The notes below the pieces were generated by a model. That model saw only the letters and a program-made list of their open reading frames with translations. It did not search any database and was not told where the DNA came from. Positions 55,047 to 63,254 of a stretch of DNA of 64,000 nt are shown piece after piece. Numbering within the stretch: position 1 is the stretch's first letter; each line of letters opens with the position of its first letter. This DNA comes from an uncultured Lachnospiraceae bacterium. Its GTDB lineage: Bacteria; Bacillota; Clostridia; Lachnospirales; Lachnospiraceae. A program made the translations under genes and the position numbers. The stretch spans positions 1 to 64,000 of the forward strand of contig CACXFB010000097.1 in the NCBI GenBank assembly GCA_902766825.1, written 5' to 3'.

Positions 55047-57034
55047 ATGAAGAAAAAATCGGGAATCATTTTAGAGATTGTTATATGTGTGCTTGTTGTT
55101 GCTATCGGAATTGCAGGTATATATTATTGTTTCTTTAGCAAAAAGGGAAATGACAGTGATGCAAGGAAAGAACCGGTAAATACCGTCCAGAACGGTGTGG
55201 AAAATGAAGATGCCACAGACTTTGCAACGGATAATATCATTGATGCGAATGCAAACGCACAGTCGCTTGACGTTACCAAATTGTATGGAGCGGGTGCGGA
55301 TATGTCAGGGTTTGATGATAACAAGGAATACACTGTGACCTATTCGGTTTTAAAGGAAATGTCTTTGGATGATAATATGGTGCCGACTGTTAAGGTTACG
55401 GCATATGGCAGCAGCTTGAAGACTCTTTTGATTGGTGGGGTTGACGATAATCCATTGTTATCTGAGAAGGTTCCCGGAATTATCGGGCATGCGTACAATT
55501 TTTTCATGCAGGGGGACTTTAAGGATGCAAAGATTATTTTCTATGTGGATAAAAGTGCGGTTGATGTGGATAAAAATCCGGTAATTTGCCGTTACAATGA
55601 TAAGAGTCAGCATTTAGAACCTCTTGAGACTTCGGTAAATGATAATGAGATAAGTGCGGATTTAACTGCATTTTCAAAATATGTTCTTATATACAGGGAT
55701 GATTGGGAGAGTGCGGTCGCAAAAAGTATTTCAGATAAAGTCGTGGTGACAGGAACGGGAATTGATTTGGCATCATTTTTGAACTTGGATGAGAGTGATG
55801 AAGGTAATGCAGATGCTTCATTAGATGACATTCTGGTAAAGGATAATGATACTGACGGGGACGGGATAAATAATGGTGAGGAGATTATTATTAAAAAAGC
55901 AGAAGGCTTGTCGGATGTTATTGATTCATACGCATTTGTCGCATCCAATCCGCTTGAAGAGGATACTGATGGGGATGGCTTTCCTACTATAATGTCGGCG
56001 GATGTGAAGGCAGGACTGTCGGGGATATAGGTGATAATGAACACGAAAAGTTAGAAAGCAGGGGCAGGAGAGATTTTGCCGACGCACCATATGAGGCTTT
56101 AAAGAATTTTGAAGTTGAGTACTGCAACGAGTCCGGCGATAACGATAGTGATGATTACGGACTTGGATTAACCGTCATCAAAAAAAGAATTGACGGAAGG
56201 GATAATTATATAGTCTGCTTAAGAGGCACTGAAGTGTATTCGTGGGAGGATATTGTCACTGATTTAACTATCGGCATGGGAATTAAGGAGAGATCTGTAG
56301 ATACTCTTGAACTTAAAAATGTTGATGAAAAGTACACCTACACACAGATTGAAGAGGCGGTAAAGATTTGTGACGGCATGATGGAAGAAAAGAGTCTTAC
56401 CCATTGCAAATGGTATGTAACGGGACATTCGCTTGGAGGAAGACTGGCGCAGGATGTGTATCTGAATACAGCCGCAGATTTTGATGCGGGAGCCACATTT
56501 AACGGCCTTGGATATATGACGAAAGATTATAATGATGTTAAGAATGAGGAAATAGAAGGACTGTTAAGTGGTTTTAGCTTTACCGATAATATGTTAAAAG
56601 TCGATGATAAAGATGAGTTTCTTGTGTTTGTTGAGGCCCTGCGTACAAAGTGCATAAAAGAAAAACCTGATGCCGACAAGATAAAAAATAAGTTAGTGAA
56701 ACTTATGATTAGTTACTGGGGCGCAAGAGGCGAGGGCGTCGATGCAATGATTAAGGCGATGGGAGAGCACATATTGGATGATTTCAGTCTTGATGATATG
56801 AAAAGTAACAACGCACAGGCATGGGAAGAGGCCACTGCCTTATATGCTAAGAAAGGTGGAGAATTCAACAGCTATTATTATTACGGCGATGTCGTTGGTG
56901 ACAGACTTGGTAATAATGATTTGTATAGCAGAATCGGTAATAACTTTGGTATCGACATGAGAGACAACAGCCATTCGATATATGACATGTGCCATGATGA
57001 TGAGCTGAAGAAGATATATTTAGATAATAAATAA
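55047..57034 (+). pseudogene. Frameshifted exported class 3 lipase-like gene
   Basis: Two frames together encode one plausible protein of about 662 residues. The first (55047-56030) has a membrane anchor (about 7-28) and calcium-binding thrombospondin-3-like repeats (NDTDGDGINNGEE, EDTDGDGFP), then stops at 56028-56030. The second frame is open through the break and encodes an alpha/beta hydrolase with the nucleophile elbow TGHSLGG and CLRGTEVYSWEDIVTDL, as in class 3 lipases. Adding one G to the GGGG run at 56021-56024 joins them as AGLSGDIGDNEHEKL. The change could be a true mutation, phase variation or a base-call error. The start is uncertain: ATG 55047 gives MKKKSG, ATG 55023 is in frame too. 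Confidence 0.78.
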
Positions 57035-57060
57035 ATCGAATTGTTGCCATTCTTGTTGTT

Positions 57061-57201
57061 ATGGGAATTCATATTGTAAGTAATCTTATTAATGTTGAAA
57101 TTAATACTACAGTTGAACTTGTATTAGAGTTTTTGGCGATAGTCGGTTCAATTAAGGCATATGATAGCTGGACAGGTAAAACAGAAAACGAAAGCAATTA
57201 A
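57061..57201 (+). pseudogene. Short membrane-protein remnant
   Basis: An open frame of 46 codons from ATG 57061 reads as one hydrophobic helix and a polar tail (ELVLEFLAIVGSIKAYDSWTGK). The same frame is open a further ten codons upstream as NRIAILVV, also hydrophobic, without a start codon or ribosome site. It looks like the C-terminal end of a small holin-like or toxin-like membrane protein left after a deletion. I cannot name the family. Confidence 0.35.
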
Positions 57202-57223
57202 TAATATATTGCAGAATCGAAGA

Positions 57224-57257
57224 AAAAGAGTTCGCATTTTGAGGCGGGCTCTTTTTT
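57224..57257 (+). terminator. Terminator after the lipase-like region
   Basis: The stem AAAAGAGTTCGC (57224-57235) and GCGGGCTCTTTT (from 57244), with two G-T pairs, is followed by T6. Confidence 0.85.
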
Positions 57258-57277
57258 GGATATTTATGGCTTAAAGT

Positions 57278-57347
57278 GTCATTTGGGGCAACAAAAACGT
57301 CATTTGGGGCAGATGGTATTTAATGATTGTTTCTTGCATGATATTAT
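57278..57347 (+). promoter_or_regulatory. LytTR-type repeat pair and -10 before the small frameshifted gene
   Basis: GTCATTTGGGGCA occurs at 57278-57290 and again, identical, at 57299-57311: an exact 21-bp period. A TATTAT -10 box lies at 57342-57347. The core resembles the ComE-type site ACACTTTGGG. The geometry is that of LytTR-activated promoters with a poor -35. Confidence 0.7.
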
Positions 57348-57401
57348 TTTATTAGGATTGTTTTGTCGGCAATCCCAATAATTCGGAAGGAACAGAGGAA
57401 A

Positions 57402-57679
57402 ATGAAAGAGGCAATTAAGAGAATTAACGAATTTAAGAAAAACAATGACATCTATGTTATTGCGCCTACATTCTTTGCTGAACTTATAGCAGCCTACCTG
57501 TCTGACAAGAACGTATTCGTACTGGGTAAAGGTTCATCCTGAATGTAATGAGACTAAATACTGTGTTTGAAGCCTGCGATTTTTCTAATCAGGGCAAAGA
57601 TGTAAGAACATGGGTCAAAACCGATGCGGCATGTTCAGAAAAGATAACATCACTTATTAATAAAATGGATTTAAAATAG
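57402..57679 (+). pseudogene. Frameshifted small gene of unknown function
   Basis: The first frame (57402-57542, 46 residues, MKEAIKRINEFKKNND, then IYVIAPTFFAELIAAYLSDK) stops early. The continuing frame, open from 57530 to the TAG at 57679, reads ILNVMRLNTVFEACDFSNQGK and on. Adding one G to the GG at 57531-57532 joins them into a 92-residue soluble protein. I do not recognise it. Its own LytTR-type promoter and terminator make it a single unit, placed where bacteriocin islands often carry immunity or accessory genes; that role is a guess. GAGGAA lies just before the ATG. Confidence 0.6.
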
Positions 57680-57703
57680 TAAATTAACTTATTTTGAAGA
57701 ATC

Positions 57704-57746
57704 ACATGTGTGTTTATTATTTGATAATAAATGCACATGTTTTTTT
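57704..57746 (+). terminator. Terminator before the bacteriocin promoter
   Basis: A long stem, ACATGTG TG TTTATTAT (57704-57720) with ATAATAAA TG CACATGT (57724-57740), is followed by T6-7. It insulates the bacteriocin promoter from upstream transcription. Confidence 0.9.
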
Positions 57747-57756
57747 ATGGATAATT

Positions 57757-57833
57757 ATCAAATGATACGTTTACGACTGATTTTTGAGCGTTTAGGAGTA
57801 AAAACAGCAGTAAACCTAGAAACAGTATATAAT
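57757..57833 (+). promoter_or_regulatory. LytTR-regulated promoter of the circular bacteriocin gene (copy 1 of a 48-bp element)
   Basis: The 48-bp element at 57757-57804 contains CGTTTA at 57768-57773 and at 57789-57794, 21 bases apart; TACGTTTA and GCGTTTAGG fit the LytTR half-site consensus. TATAAT lies at 57828-57833, 39 bases after the second half-site start. There is no good -35. The element recurs at 63148-63195 with one base difference. Confidence 0.78.
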
Positions 57834-57851
57834 GCTTGTTGTATACAGATG

Positions 57852-57867
57852 ATGGTGTCGACACCAT
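57852..57867 (+). repeat. Perfect 16-bp palindrome in the bacteriocin leader
   Basis: ATGGTGTCGACACCAT is a perfect palindrome between the -10 box and the ribosome site. It could be a repressor operator or, as RNA, a short hairpin. No other copy was noticed in the window. Confidence 0.7.
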
Positions 57868-57891
57868 AGATTATATAAGGAGGTGAAAAGA

Positions 57892-58098
57892 ATGAACTCA
57901 AAGATTTGTGGTTTAATCGGTTGTTCTTTAGATACAGCAGGTGTAATTTTAACACTTCTTGATGTGGCTTCGGTAGTTTCTGTAATAGTTGCATTAACAG
58001 GAATAGGCTTTGCAGCCGCTTCAACAGTTTTATGGTATAAATCTGCTATTGCTACAGTAGCTAAAACAGCAGGAAAACAGGCTGCTAAGGCTATGTAA
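57892..58098 (+). CDS. Circular bacteriocin precursor, circularin A/uberolysin-like
   Basis: A 68-residue peptide: a very short leader, then hydrophobic helices (TAGVILTLLDVASVVSVIVAL and GIGFAAASTVLW) and a cationic C-terminal helix (KSAIATVAKTAGKQAAKAM). This matches group I circular bacteriocins, with TA at the same distance from the start as in carnocyclin A and a C-terminus like circularin A. By that alignment the leader is about 4-6 residues (MNSK or MNSKI), and the mature ring about 62-64. Cys6 and Cys11 are unusual for the class and could form a disulfide. ATG 57892 lies 8 bases after AAGGAGG; an in-frame GTG at 57883 overlaps that site. SpoIIM and ABC genes downstream support the call. 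Confidence 0.8.
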   Translation: MNSKICGLIGCSLDTAGVILTLLDVASVVSVIVALTGIGFAAASTVLWYKSAIATVAKTAGKQAAKAM

Positions 58099-58130
58099 TT
58101 TTTTACATAATTAAAGAATGTACATATTTA

Positions 58131-58175
58131 AGTATTCGGAAAAAATAGTATAGTTATACTGTTTTTCTGAATACT
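58131..58175 (+). terminator. Long hairpin between the precursor gene and the biosynthesis genes
   Basis: A 14-bp arm pair, AGTATTCGGAAAAA (58131-58144) and TTTTTCTGAATACT (58162-58175), encloses an inner AGTATA/TATACT helix, giving an almost fully paired 45-nt hairpin. There is no T run after it. It most likely stabilises the precursor mRNA or attenuates readthrough, giving more precursor than enzyme. A small TATGTAA/TTACATA hairpin also follows the stop. Confidence 0.75.
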
Positions 58176-58234
58176 ATAAATATGGAAATTATTATTGATT
58201 TATATATGATTAGGAAAATGGAGGCTTCGTAAGT

Positions 58235-58780
58235 ATGAACAAAAAGTTTGTTGCGCTGATTATTCTATGTGAAATGATTAGTGTAGTGAATATATATTCT
58301 ATTTTTAGTCATATTCAAAATGGGAAGTTTTCTATATTTACAAGTGAACAGATTGAACAATTGAAGATAAATAGCGAGTTCTTTTTTGTAATTGCATGTG
58401 TGATTCAGCTTATAACATTGATTACGATAGTATTTTTTGAAGCGATAGTACTTTGCATATTGAGTAAAAAAATAAAAAAAGAAAAAGTAAGTATGGGTAA
58501 CATGCTTTGCCCTGTAGTAATCGGAAATATAGTATTGTCGGTATATAACATGCTATTAATCTATATTTTGCAGATAAATACGTTAAGGGGATTGAAAATA
58601 TTTAATCTTTTGCCGGTTGGAATTGTTATAAAAGTGACAGTCATTTTTGCATATATAAAAATGATTGGCAAACAGGAAAATGATAAAAAGCTGAAGTTTG
58701 AGAAGAACGAAAAAATAGAGATGATTTTATTTTGTTTAATAGAATATTTATATTCGTTAATTGGATTATTTGCAATATAA
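58235..58780 (+). CDS. Multi-pass membrane protein of the bacteriocin cluster
   Basis: A 181-residue protein with four to five membrane segments (about 5-24, 48-75, 88-112, 122-142 and 160-180) and short charged loops. I do not recognise a family. It lies second in the cluster, between the precursor and the small immunity-like gene. Similar clusters contain several unnamed membrane proteins needed for maturation or immunity. The sequence is visibly A+T-richer than the core genes. AATGGAGGC precedes the ATG. Confidence 0.7.
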   Translation: MNKKFVALIILCEMISVVNIYSIFSHIQNGKFSIFTSEQIEQLKINSEFFFVIACVIQLITLITIVFFEAIVLCILSKKIKKEKVSMGNMLCPVVIGNIVLSVYNMLLIYILQINTLRGLKIFNLLPVGIVIKVTVIFAYIKMIGKQENDKKLKFEKNEKIEMILFCLIEYLYSLIGLFAI

Positions 58781-58796
58781 ACAAGGAGGTAGCGGT

Positions 58797-58898
58797 ATGA
58801 AAGATAAATTTAGAAAGAAAGCTTTTTTTTACATGGGACTTTCAGGATTATTAGTTGTGCTTGGAATAGTAGTTGTAATATGGAATTTGGTGGGATAA
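58797..58898 (+). CDS. Small cationic membrane peptide, candidate immunity protein
   Basis: A 33-residue peptide: a basic N-terminus (MKDKFRKKAFF) and one membrane helix (GLSGLLVVLGIVVVIW). Circular bacteriocin clusters carry small basic one- or two-helix immunity proteins of about 50 residues; this is shorter. A strong AAGGAGG 7 bases before the ATG supports translation. It sits between two membrane protein genes in the same operon. The immunity role is inferred from size, charge and position. Confidence 0.65.
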   Translation: MKDKFRKKAFFYMGLSGLLVVLGIVVVIWNLVG

Positions 58899-58913
58899 AA
58901 ATGGAGAAATACC

Positions 58914-60242
58914 ATGAAATATTATGTTGAAATACTAAAAAAGATAGAGCGCCGAAAGATAATCCAAAGAATAAAGCTTCTTTTTTGCACTTTTTTGGAT
59001 AACTTTACTGAAGGTGACAAGGTAAGCATAACCAAGTTTTTTTATAGTCTTTATCGAATTGCTAACATGCTCGAAGCTATATTAAGCGTATTTGTGTACA
59101 TGCTTTTGTTTTATAAAATTAGTAACAGTTATATAGCTTTATTGCTTTGTGGTGCATATTTAGTGCTAAGTATGTATTTTGAAGGTCGGCTGCAAATTGA
59201 TAAAATAAGAAACGAAATGGCTTATTTGTTAAAATACATGCCGGCGAAAAAAGAGATTGATAAGTTGATATATGTGCACTGGAGATTTTACGAATTTTAT
59301 AGATTCATCATAGTAATTATTGCAGTTAATTTGGCACAATGTGCATTTAGAAATTTTAGTATTAAATTTTTCGCAGTAAGTTTAATTTTTATATGCAGTG
59401 TAGCTTTGTGTTCAATTACTATTTTTTACGCAAAAGTATATAGAACTACATTTTTTAAGATCTGGTCTTTAAAAGAAAATGATTTAAGTTGCATTCATGT
59501 TAATGAAGACGATGAAGTTGAAAAGATTGTGACTGGCGACTATTATACTAATATTTTATCTCGATTGGTTAAATACTCAGTGCCTGAATATTATGAAAAG
59601 ATTGCTATGATTATTCTTGCGCTTATTATATTGGGATTAAAATTATTGCAGTATTTCTTGAATATAAAAATGGTTTACATAGATGTAATAGTGTTTAATG
59701 CATTTCCGACATTAATCAACTTTTATTTATTAAATTTAATTACAAAAAGCTTTCTTGCTAAGGACTTTGTAAACATGAATTATTATATGATAAAAAAATA
59801 TAATATAAGAAAATATATGATTAAATGTACTCGGAAGACGTTGTTGGATAAAACGAAATCTCTAATTATAATATGGTGTTTATTGATAGCTCTTATAACA
59901 TTATTTGATTGGAGGCATATTATTTTATCTGCGTTTTGCGTTATCCAATGGTTTGTGATAGTTCAGATGCTATCTATAAAAACGTATTCATATTCTAAAT
60001 ATGATTTTGATGATATTAAAACAGAACTATATGCTAATTTAATGCAGAATCCGTTTGAAGAAATGTTTATTATCGGATTACCGGTTGCATTGTGTGCATT
60101 GGTTATATATATAGTGGTACAGAAAAACTTTCAAATATATATTGTTTTAATGTTGTGCTATACATGTGGTTTGATTGCATATTCTCTTGTGTTGACAATG
60201 TTGTCTAATCGCAGAATGCTCATGATCCGGGAAAGTATATAA
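58914..60242 (+). CDS. Large membrane protein, candidate circular bacteriocin maturation factor
   Basis: A 442-residue protein with about nine to ten membrane segments and a long basic N-terminal region. Its place beside the ATPase and SpoIIM genes corresponds to the large membrane protein (CirB/UblB-like position) required for circular bacteriocin production. I see no catalytic motif, so a ligase or peptidase role is not shown. The start ATG at 58914 has GGAGAAA nearby. The sequence is A+T-rich. Confidence 0.68.
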   Translation: MKYYVEILKKIERRKIIQRIKLLFCTFLDNFTEGDKVSITKFFYSLYRIANMLEAILSVFVYMLLFYKISNSYIALLLCGAYLVLSMYFEGRLQIDKIRNEMAYLLKYMPAKKEIDKLIYVHWRFYEFYRFIIVIIAVNLAQCAFRNFSIKFFAVSLIFICSVALCSITIFYAKVYRTTFFKIWSLKENDLSCIHVNEDDEVEKIVTGDYYTNILSRLVKYSVPEYYEKIAMIILALIILGLKLLQYFLNIKMVYIDVIVFNAFPTLINFYLLNLITKSFLAKDFVNMNYYMIKKYNIRKYMIKCTRKTLLDKTKSLIIIWCLLIALITLFDWRHIILSAFCVIQWFVIVQMLSIKTYSYSKYDFDDIKTELYANLMQNPFEEMFIIGLPVALCALVIYIVVQKNFQIYIVLMLCYTCGLIAYSLVLTMLSNRRMLMIRESI

Positions 60243-60267
60243 CGGAAAAAGAAAAAGGAGAAATCTG

Positions 60268-60927
60268 GTGTTAATTCTGAGTAATCTAAAAAAACAATAT
60301 GAGTCGAAGGTTGTTTTTGAAAATCTGAATAATACAATTCAGGATGGTTCTATTGTGGCTTTAAAGGGAAAGAATGGAGTTGGTAAAACTACTTTGTTGA
60401 ATATAATAGGTGGTCTTATAAATTTTGATGGAGATGTGTTGTTTAATGATATAAGTTTGAAAAATAATTTTCCCGAATATATTAGCAAAGTTTCTTTTTT
60501 ATCCAATGAATCATTTTCGTATCAATATTTATCTTTGGAGGAAATGATTGAAATGCTGTATAAAATCATGTCGAAAGTTCAAAAAGAAAGCCTTGATAGG
60601 AGTGAGGTAAATTATTTGATTGAACTTTTAGAGTTAAATGAATATCGAGATGTAATGATTAGAAACTTGTCATTAGGAACAAGGCAAAAAGTATCTATTG
60701 TAGCTAATATGCTTGATAAGCCAAGTATTATTCTTCTTGATGAACCATTTGTTAATCTTGATGACAGATCAGTTAGTAATCTTTTGGAATACCTTAAGGA
60801 CTATATCTGCAAGAATAGGTCGATAATGATTTATTCAACGCATTCTAAGGATTCAAGGTTAGATGAATTTACCTCTGATATTCTGCAGATTGAAGACCAT
60901 ACAACATTTATTTATAAAGAGGTTTAA
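60268..60927 (+). CDS. ABC transporter ATPase of the bacteriocin cluster
   Basis: A 219-residue ABC ATPase. Walker A GKNGVGKTT is at 34-42, the signature LSLGTRQKVS (a variant of LSGGQ) near 135-144, and Walker B IILLDEPF near 154-161. It has no membrane domain. It corresponds to the CirD-type ATPase that works with the SpoIIM-like partner encoded 2 bp downstream. The start is GTG 60268 with AAAGGAG upstream. Confidence 0.9.
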   Translation: MLILSNLKKQYESKVVFENLNNTIQDGSIVALKGKNGVGKTTLLNIIGGLINFDGDVLFNDISLKNNFPEYISKVSFLSNESFSYQYLSLEEMIEMLYKIMSKVQKESLDRSEVNYLIELLELNEYRDVMIRNLSLGTRQKVSIVANMLDKPSIILLDEPFVNLDDRSVSNLLEYLKDYICKNRSIMIYSTHSKDSRLDEFTSDILQIEDHTTFIYKEV

Positions 60928-60929
60928 AA

Positions 60930-61457
60930 ATGGGTGAGCTAAAATGTACTCGAAACATATTGGGAATTATGAGTGTGTTGGCAGTAGCAAGCATATGTTT
61001 AGGATATATGCTTAAAATTAACATAGAATATAATCCTAATTTAGACTTGAAATTCAGTGATATTTTTTTGAATAATCTTATGGTTAATTTTAGAACTGTT
61101 ATTTTGGCAACATTAACGATAGGGATTTACGGCCCTGTTTTTGTTGTGCAGGAGATGTTTTCTTTGGGAGTTGTTATCAGAGGTGTTGCAATAAAGCAAA
61201 ATTTGGGATATGCACTCTCATTTATTGGATTTCATGCTTTTTTCGAAATACCTGCGATTATTTTAGCAGGGGCTATAGGCGTAAATATTTGGACACAAAT
61301 ATTTAGAAGTATAAGAAAAAAAGAAGTCTTTAAGAAGGCTATATATCAAAATGTTATTTTTTGTGTAGTGTTATTAATTCTGACTTTTATTGCTGCTTTT
61401 GTTGAAGCTAATGTGACGACGCACTTTTTGAAGAATATAGTAATGGGAGGTAAATAA
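60930..61457 (+). CDS. SpoIIM/DUF95 family membrane protein (circular bacteriocin export or maturation)
   Basis: A 175-residue protein with about five membrane segments. The motifs FLNNLMVNFRTVILATLTIGIYG, GFHAFFEIPAIILAGAIG (key part HAFFEIPAIILAG) and FIAAFVEANVT are those of the SpoIIM (DUF95) family, a constant member of circular bacteriocin clusters (CirC/UblC/As-48C). This is the strongest gene-content evidence for the cluster's identity. Its stop codon overlaps the next start by one base. Confidence 0.88.
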   Translation: MGELKCTRNILGIMSVLAVASICLGYMLKINIEYNPNLDLKFSDIFLNNLMVNFRTVILATLTIGIYGPVFVVQEMFSLGVVIRGVAIKQNLGYALSFIGFHAFFEIPAIILAGAIGVNIWTQIFRSIRKKEVFKKAIYQNVIFCVVLLILTFIAAFVEANVTTHFLKNIVMGGK

Positions 61458-62167
61458 TGAATGTTCAGGTAAACAATTTGACCAAGGTTATTGGAAAGAA
61501 AACGATAGTAGAAGATGTTTCTCTTTCAATAAATGCCGGCGAAGTGATTGGACTGATAGGTCCTAATGGAGCGGGTAAAACAACAATTATGAAACTTATA
61601 TGTGGTATAATGCACGCAACGTCAGGAGAAATTCTTTTTGATGGAGAGAAATTAACGAATTATTTGGATGGAACAAAATTTCCGATAGGAATGTTAATAG
61701 AAAATCCGACAATGTACAGTAATCTGTCGGGGTATAATAATTTGCGTATAGATGCAATAATGAAAGGGATAAAGAAAGAAAACATAAAGACGGTTTTGAA
61801 AAAGGGGATTCTTGAAGCTGGGTTGGAAGAAAGTAAGGATGTCAAAGTTAAAAAGTATTCATTGGGCATGAAGCAAAGACTGGGAATTGCAATGAGTCTT
61901 ATAAATGAGCCGCAGGTTATTGTGCTTGATGAACCTATTAACGGACTTGATCCGGACGGAATCAGCTATGTGCGCGATTTGATTCTGAGATTAGCTAATG
62001 AAAATAAATGTGTTATTGTTTCAAGTCATATTTTAAGTGAACTTAGTCAAGTGTGCAGCAAGTTTTATTTTGTGAATAAAGGAAAAATACTACAGGAAGT
62101 TGATTCCTGTAATGCCATGGATGGTTTGGAAGCTATTTATAATAAAGTAATAAATGGTGGTGTGTGA
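61457..62167 (+). CDS. ABC transporter ATPase (BcrA-like), second transporter
   Basis: A 236-residue ATPase: Walker A GPNGAGKTT near 35-43, signature YSLGMKQRLGIAMSL near 134, Walker B VIVLDEPINGLDPDG near 154-168, and the switch His in IVSSHILSELS. It is of the bacitracin/lantibiotic-resistance subgroup, which pumps membrane-active peptides away from the producer. It pairs with the permease encoded next. GGGAGG lies 6 bases upstream of the ATG. Confidence 0.92.
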   Translation: MNVQVNNLTKVIGKKTIVEDVSLSINAGEVIGLIGPNGAGKTTIMKLICGIMHATSGEILFDGEKLTNYLDGTKFPIGMLIENPTMYSNLSGYNNLRIDAIMKGIKKENIKTVLKKGILEAGLEESKDVKVKKYSLGMKQRLGIAMSLINEPQVIVLDEPINGLDPDGISYVRDLILRLANENKCVIVSSHILSELSQVCSKFYFVNKGKILQEVDSCNAMDGLEAIYNKVINGGV

Positions 62168-62171
62168 TAAA

Positions 62172-63107
62172 ATGTTAAGAGTGATTAAAAGTGAATTTTA
62201 TAAGGTTATATCTGTTAAATTAATTATAATAACATTTCTGATTTTGCTAACAGGTATAGGTCTGTATTCCATGATTTTTGAAGTGGTGCCTGAAAGTGAG
62301 TGGAGAACTAACGCTGAGGAAATGAGGGAATTACAAGAAGAAGGAATAAGTTCTCTTGAAAATTCTGATGACGATGAAGATTATAATAAAATAATCAGTA
62401 AATGTGGAGAGGTGATAACAACAATAGATTATTGCATGGAACATAATATTCCATATAATCTGTCAAGCGTATATTTTTTTCTCTTCAAATTGATAGCTTT
62501 ATATCCGGGACTTATCATCCTTTGTTTATGCATCAATGGTAAAGGATATATTATTGAAGGCGAAAACGGAACATGGAAAAATGTTTTGACCAGTGGCATT
62601 AAGAGGGAGAAGATAGTTGGAGGAAAAATTATTTTTTCACTTCTGGTTATGCTGGGAATCTTTTTATTGTATATACTTACAGGAATATTGGTCGGAGTAA
62701 TAAGATTTGGCTTAAATGGAAATCACCTTGAATATGTGCAAATGGTGAATGGTTCTATTATTATAAGAAATTATATAAAAGTTTTTTTGGGTGAGACATT
62801 AGTTAGCTTATGCAAGTGCATGTTATTAACTGTTTTTATGTATTTATTACTGGTATATTTAACTATAGATAGAATCGCGATTATAATTCCAAGTGTAGTT
62901 TTATTGTTTTCAAATAAAGTGAACTCATTAATATGCATGCATGAATGGAGTGAATATCTTCCGTTCTATTGTATTTCGATGACTACTGATGAAATAACAA
63001 CGAATATGCAGACACTTTTTTTGTTTATAGGCGAAAATGTGGCTTATCTTGTGATTATGTTATATTTTATAGTTTTTAGAATAAGAAAAGATCGATTTCT
63101 TTATTAA
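62172..63107 (+). CDS. ABC-2 type permease (self-protection or export)
   Basis: About 311 residues with six membrane helices: one near the N-terminus (about 11-30) and five in the second half. A charged extracytoplasmic loop (about 33-95, E/D-rich) follows the first helix. This is the BcrB/LanFEG-like layout, partner of the ATPase just upstream. ATG 62154 overlaps the ATPase gene; ATG 62172 gives the usual start MLRVIKSEFYKVI and is preferred, though neither has a strong ribosome site. The 3' end lies in a terminator. Confidence 0.84.
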   Translation: MLRVIKSEFYKVISVKLIIITFLILLTGIGLYSMIFEVVPESEWRTNAEEMRELQEEGISSLENSDDDEDYNKIISKCGEVITTIDYCMEHNIPYNLSSVYFFLFKLIALYPGLIILCLCINGKGYIIEGENGTWKNVLTSGIKREKIVGGKIIFSLLVMLGIFLLYILTGILVGVIRFGLNGNHLEYVQMVNGSIIIRNYIKVFLGETLVSLCKCMLLTVFMYLLLVYLTIDRIAIIIPSVVLLFSNKVNSLICMHEWSEYLPFYCISMTTDEITTNMQTLFLFIGENVAYLVIMLYFIVFRIRKDRFLY

Positions 63108-63124
63108 GAAACCGGTCTTTTTTT
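63088..63124 (+). terminator. Terminator of the bacteriocin operon
   Basis: The stem AAGATCGATTTCTT (63088-63101) and AAGAAACCGGTCTT (63106-63119), with one mismatch and one G-T pair, is followed by T7. The permease stop lies in the stem. Confidence 0.85.
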
Positions 63125-63147
63125 ATTGAAATATATTGAAATCCATA

Positions 63148-63224
63148 ATCAAATGATACGTTCACGACTGATTTTTGAGCGTTTAGGAGTAAAAAGGAAA
63201 ATTAGCATGGAATAATTATATAAT
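63148..63224 (+). promoter_or_regulatory. LytTR-regulated promoter of the downstream ABC permease (copy 2 of the 48-bp element)
   Basis: 63148-63195 repeats the bacteriocin promoter element with one change (C at 63163). Half-sites are CGTTCA at 63159-63164 and CGTTTA at 63180-63185, 21 bases apart. TATAAT lies at 63219-63224, again 39 bases after the second half-site start. Outside the element and the -10 the two promoters differ. Confidence 0.78.
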
Positions 63225-63254
63225 GAATCAAAAAGTAAAAAGGAGACAAAAAAG

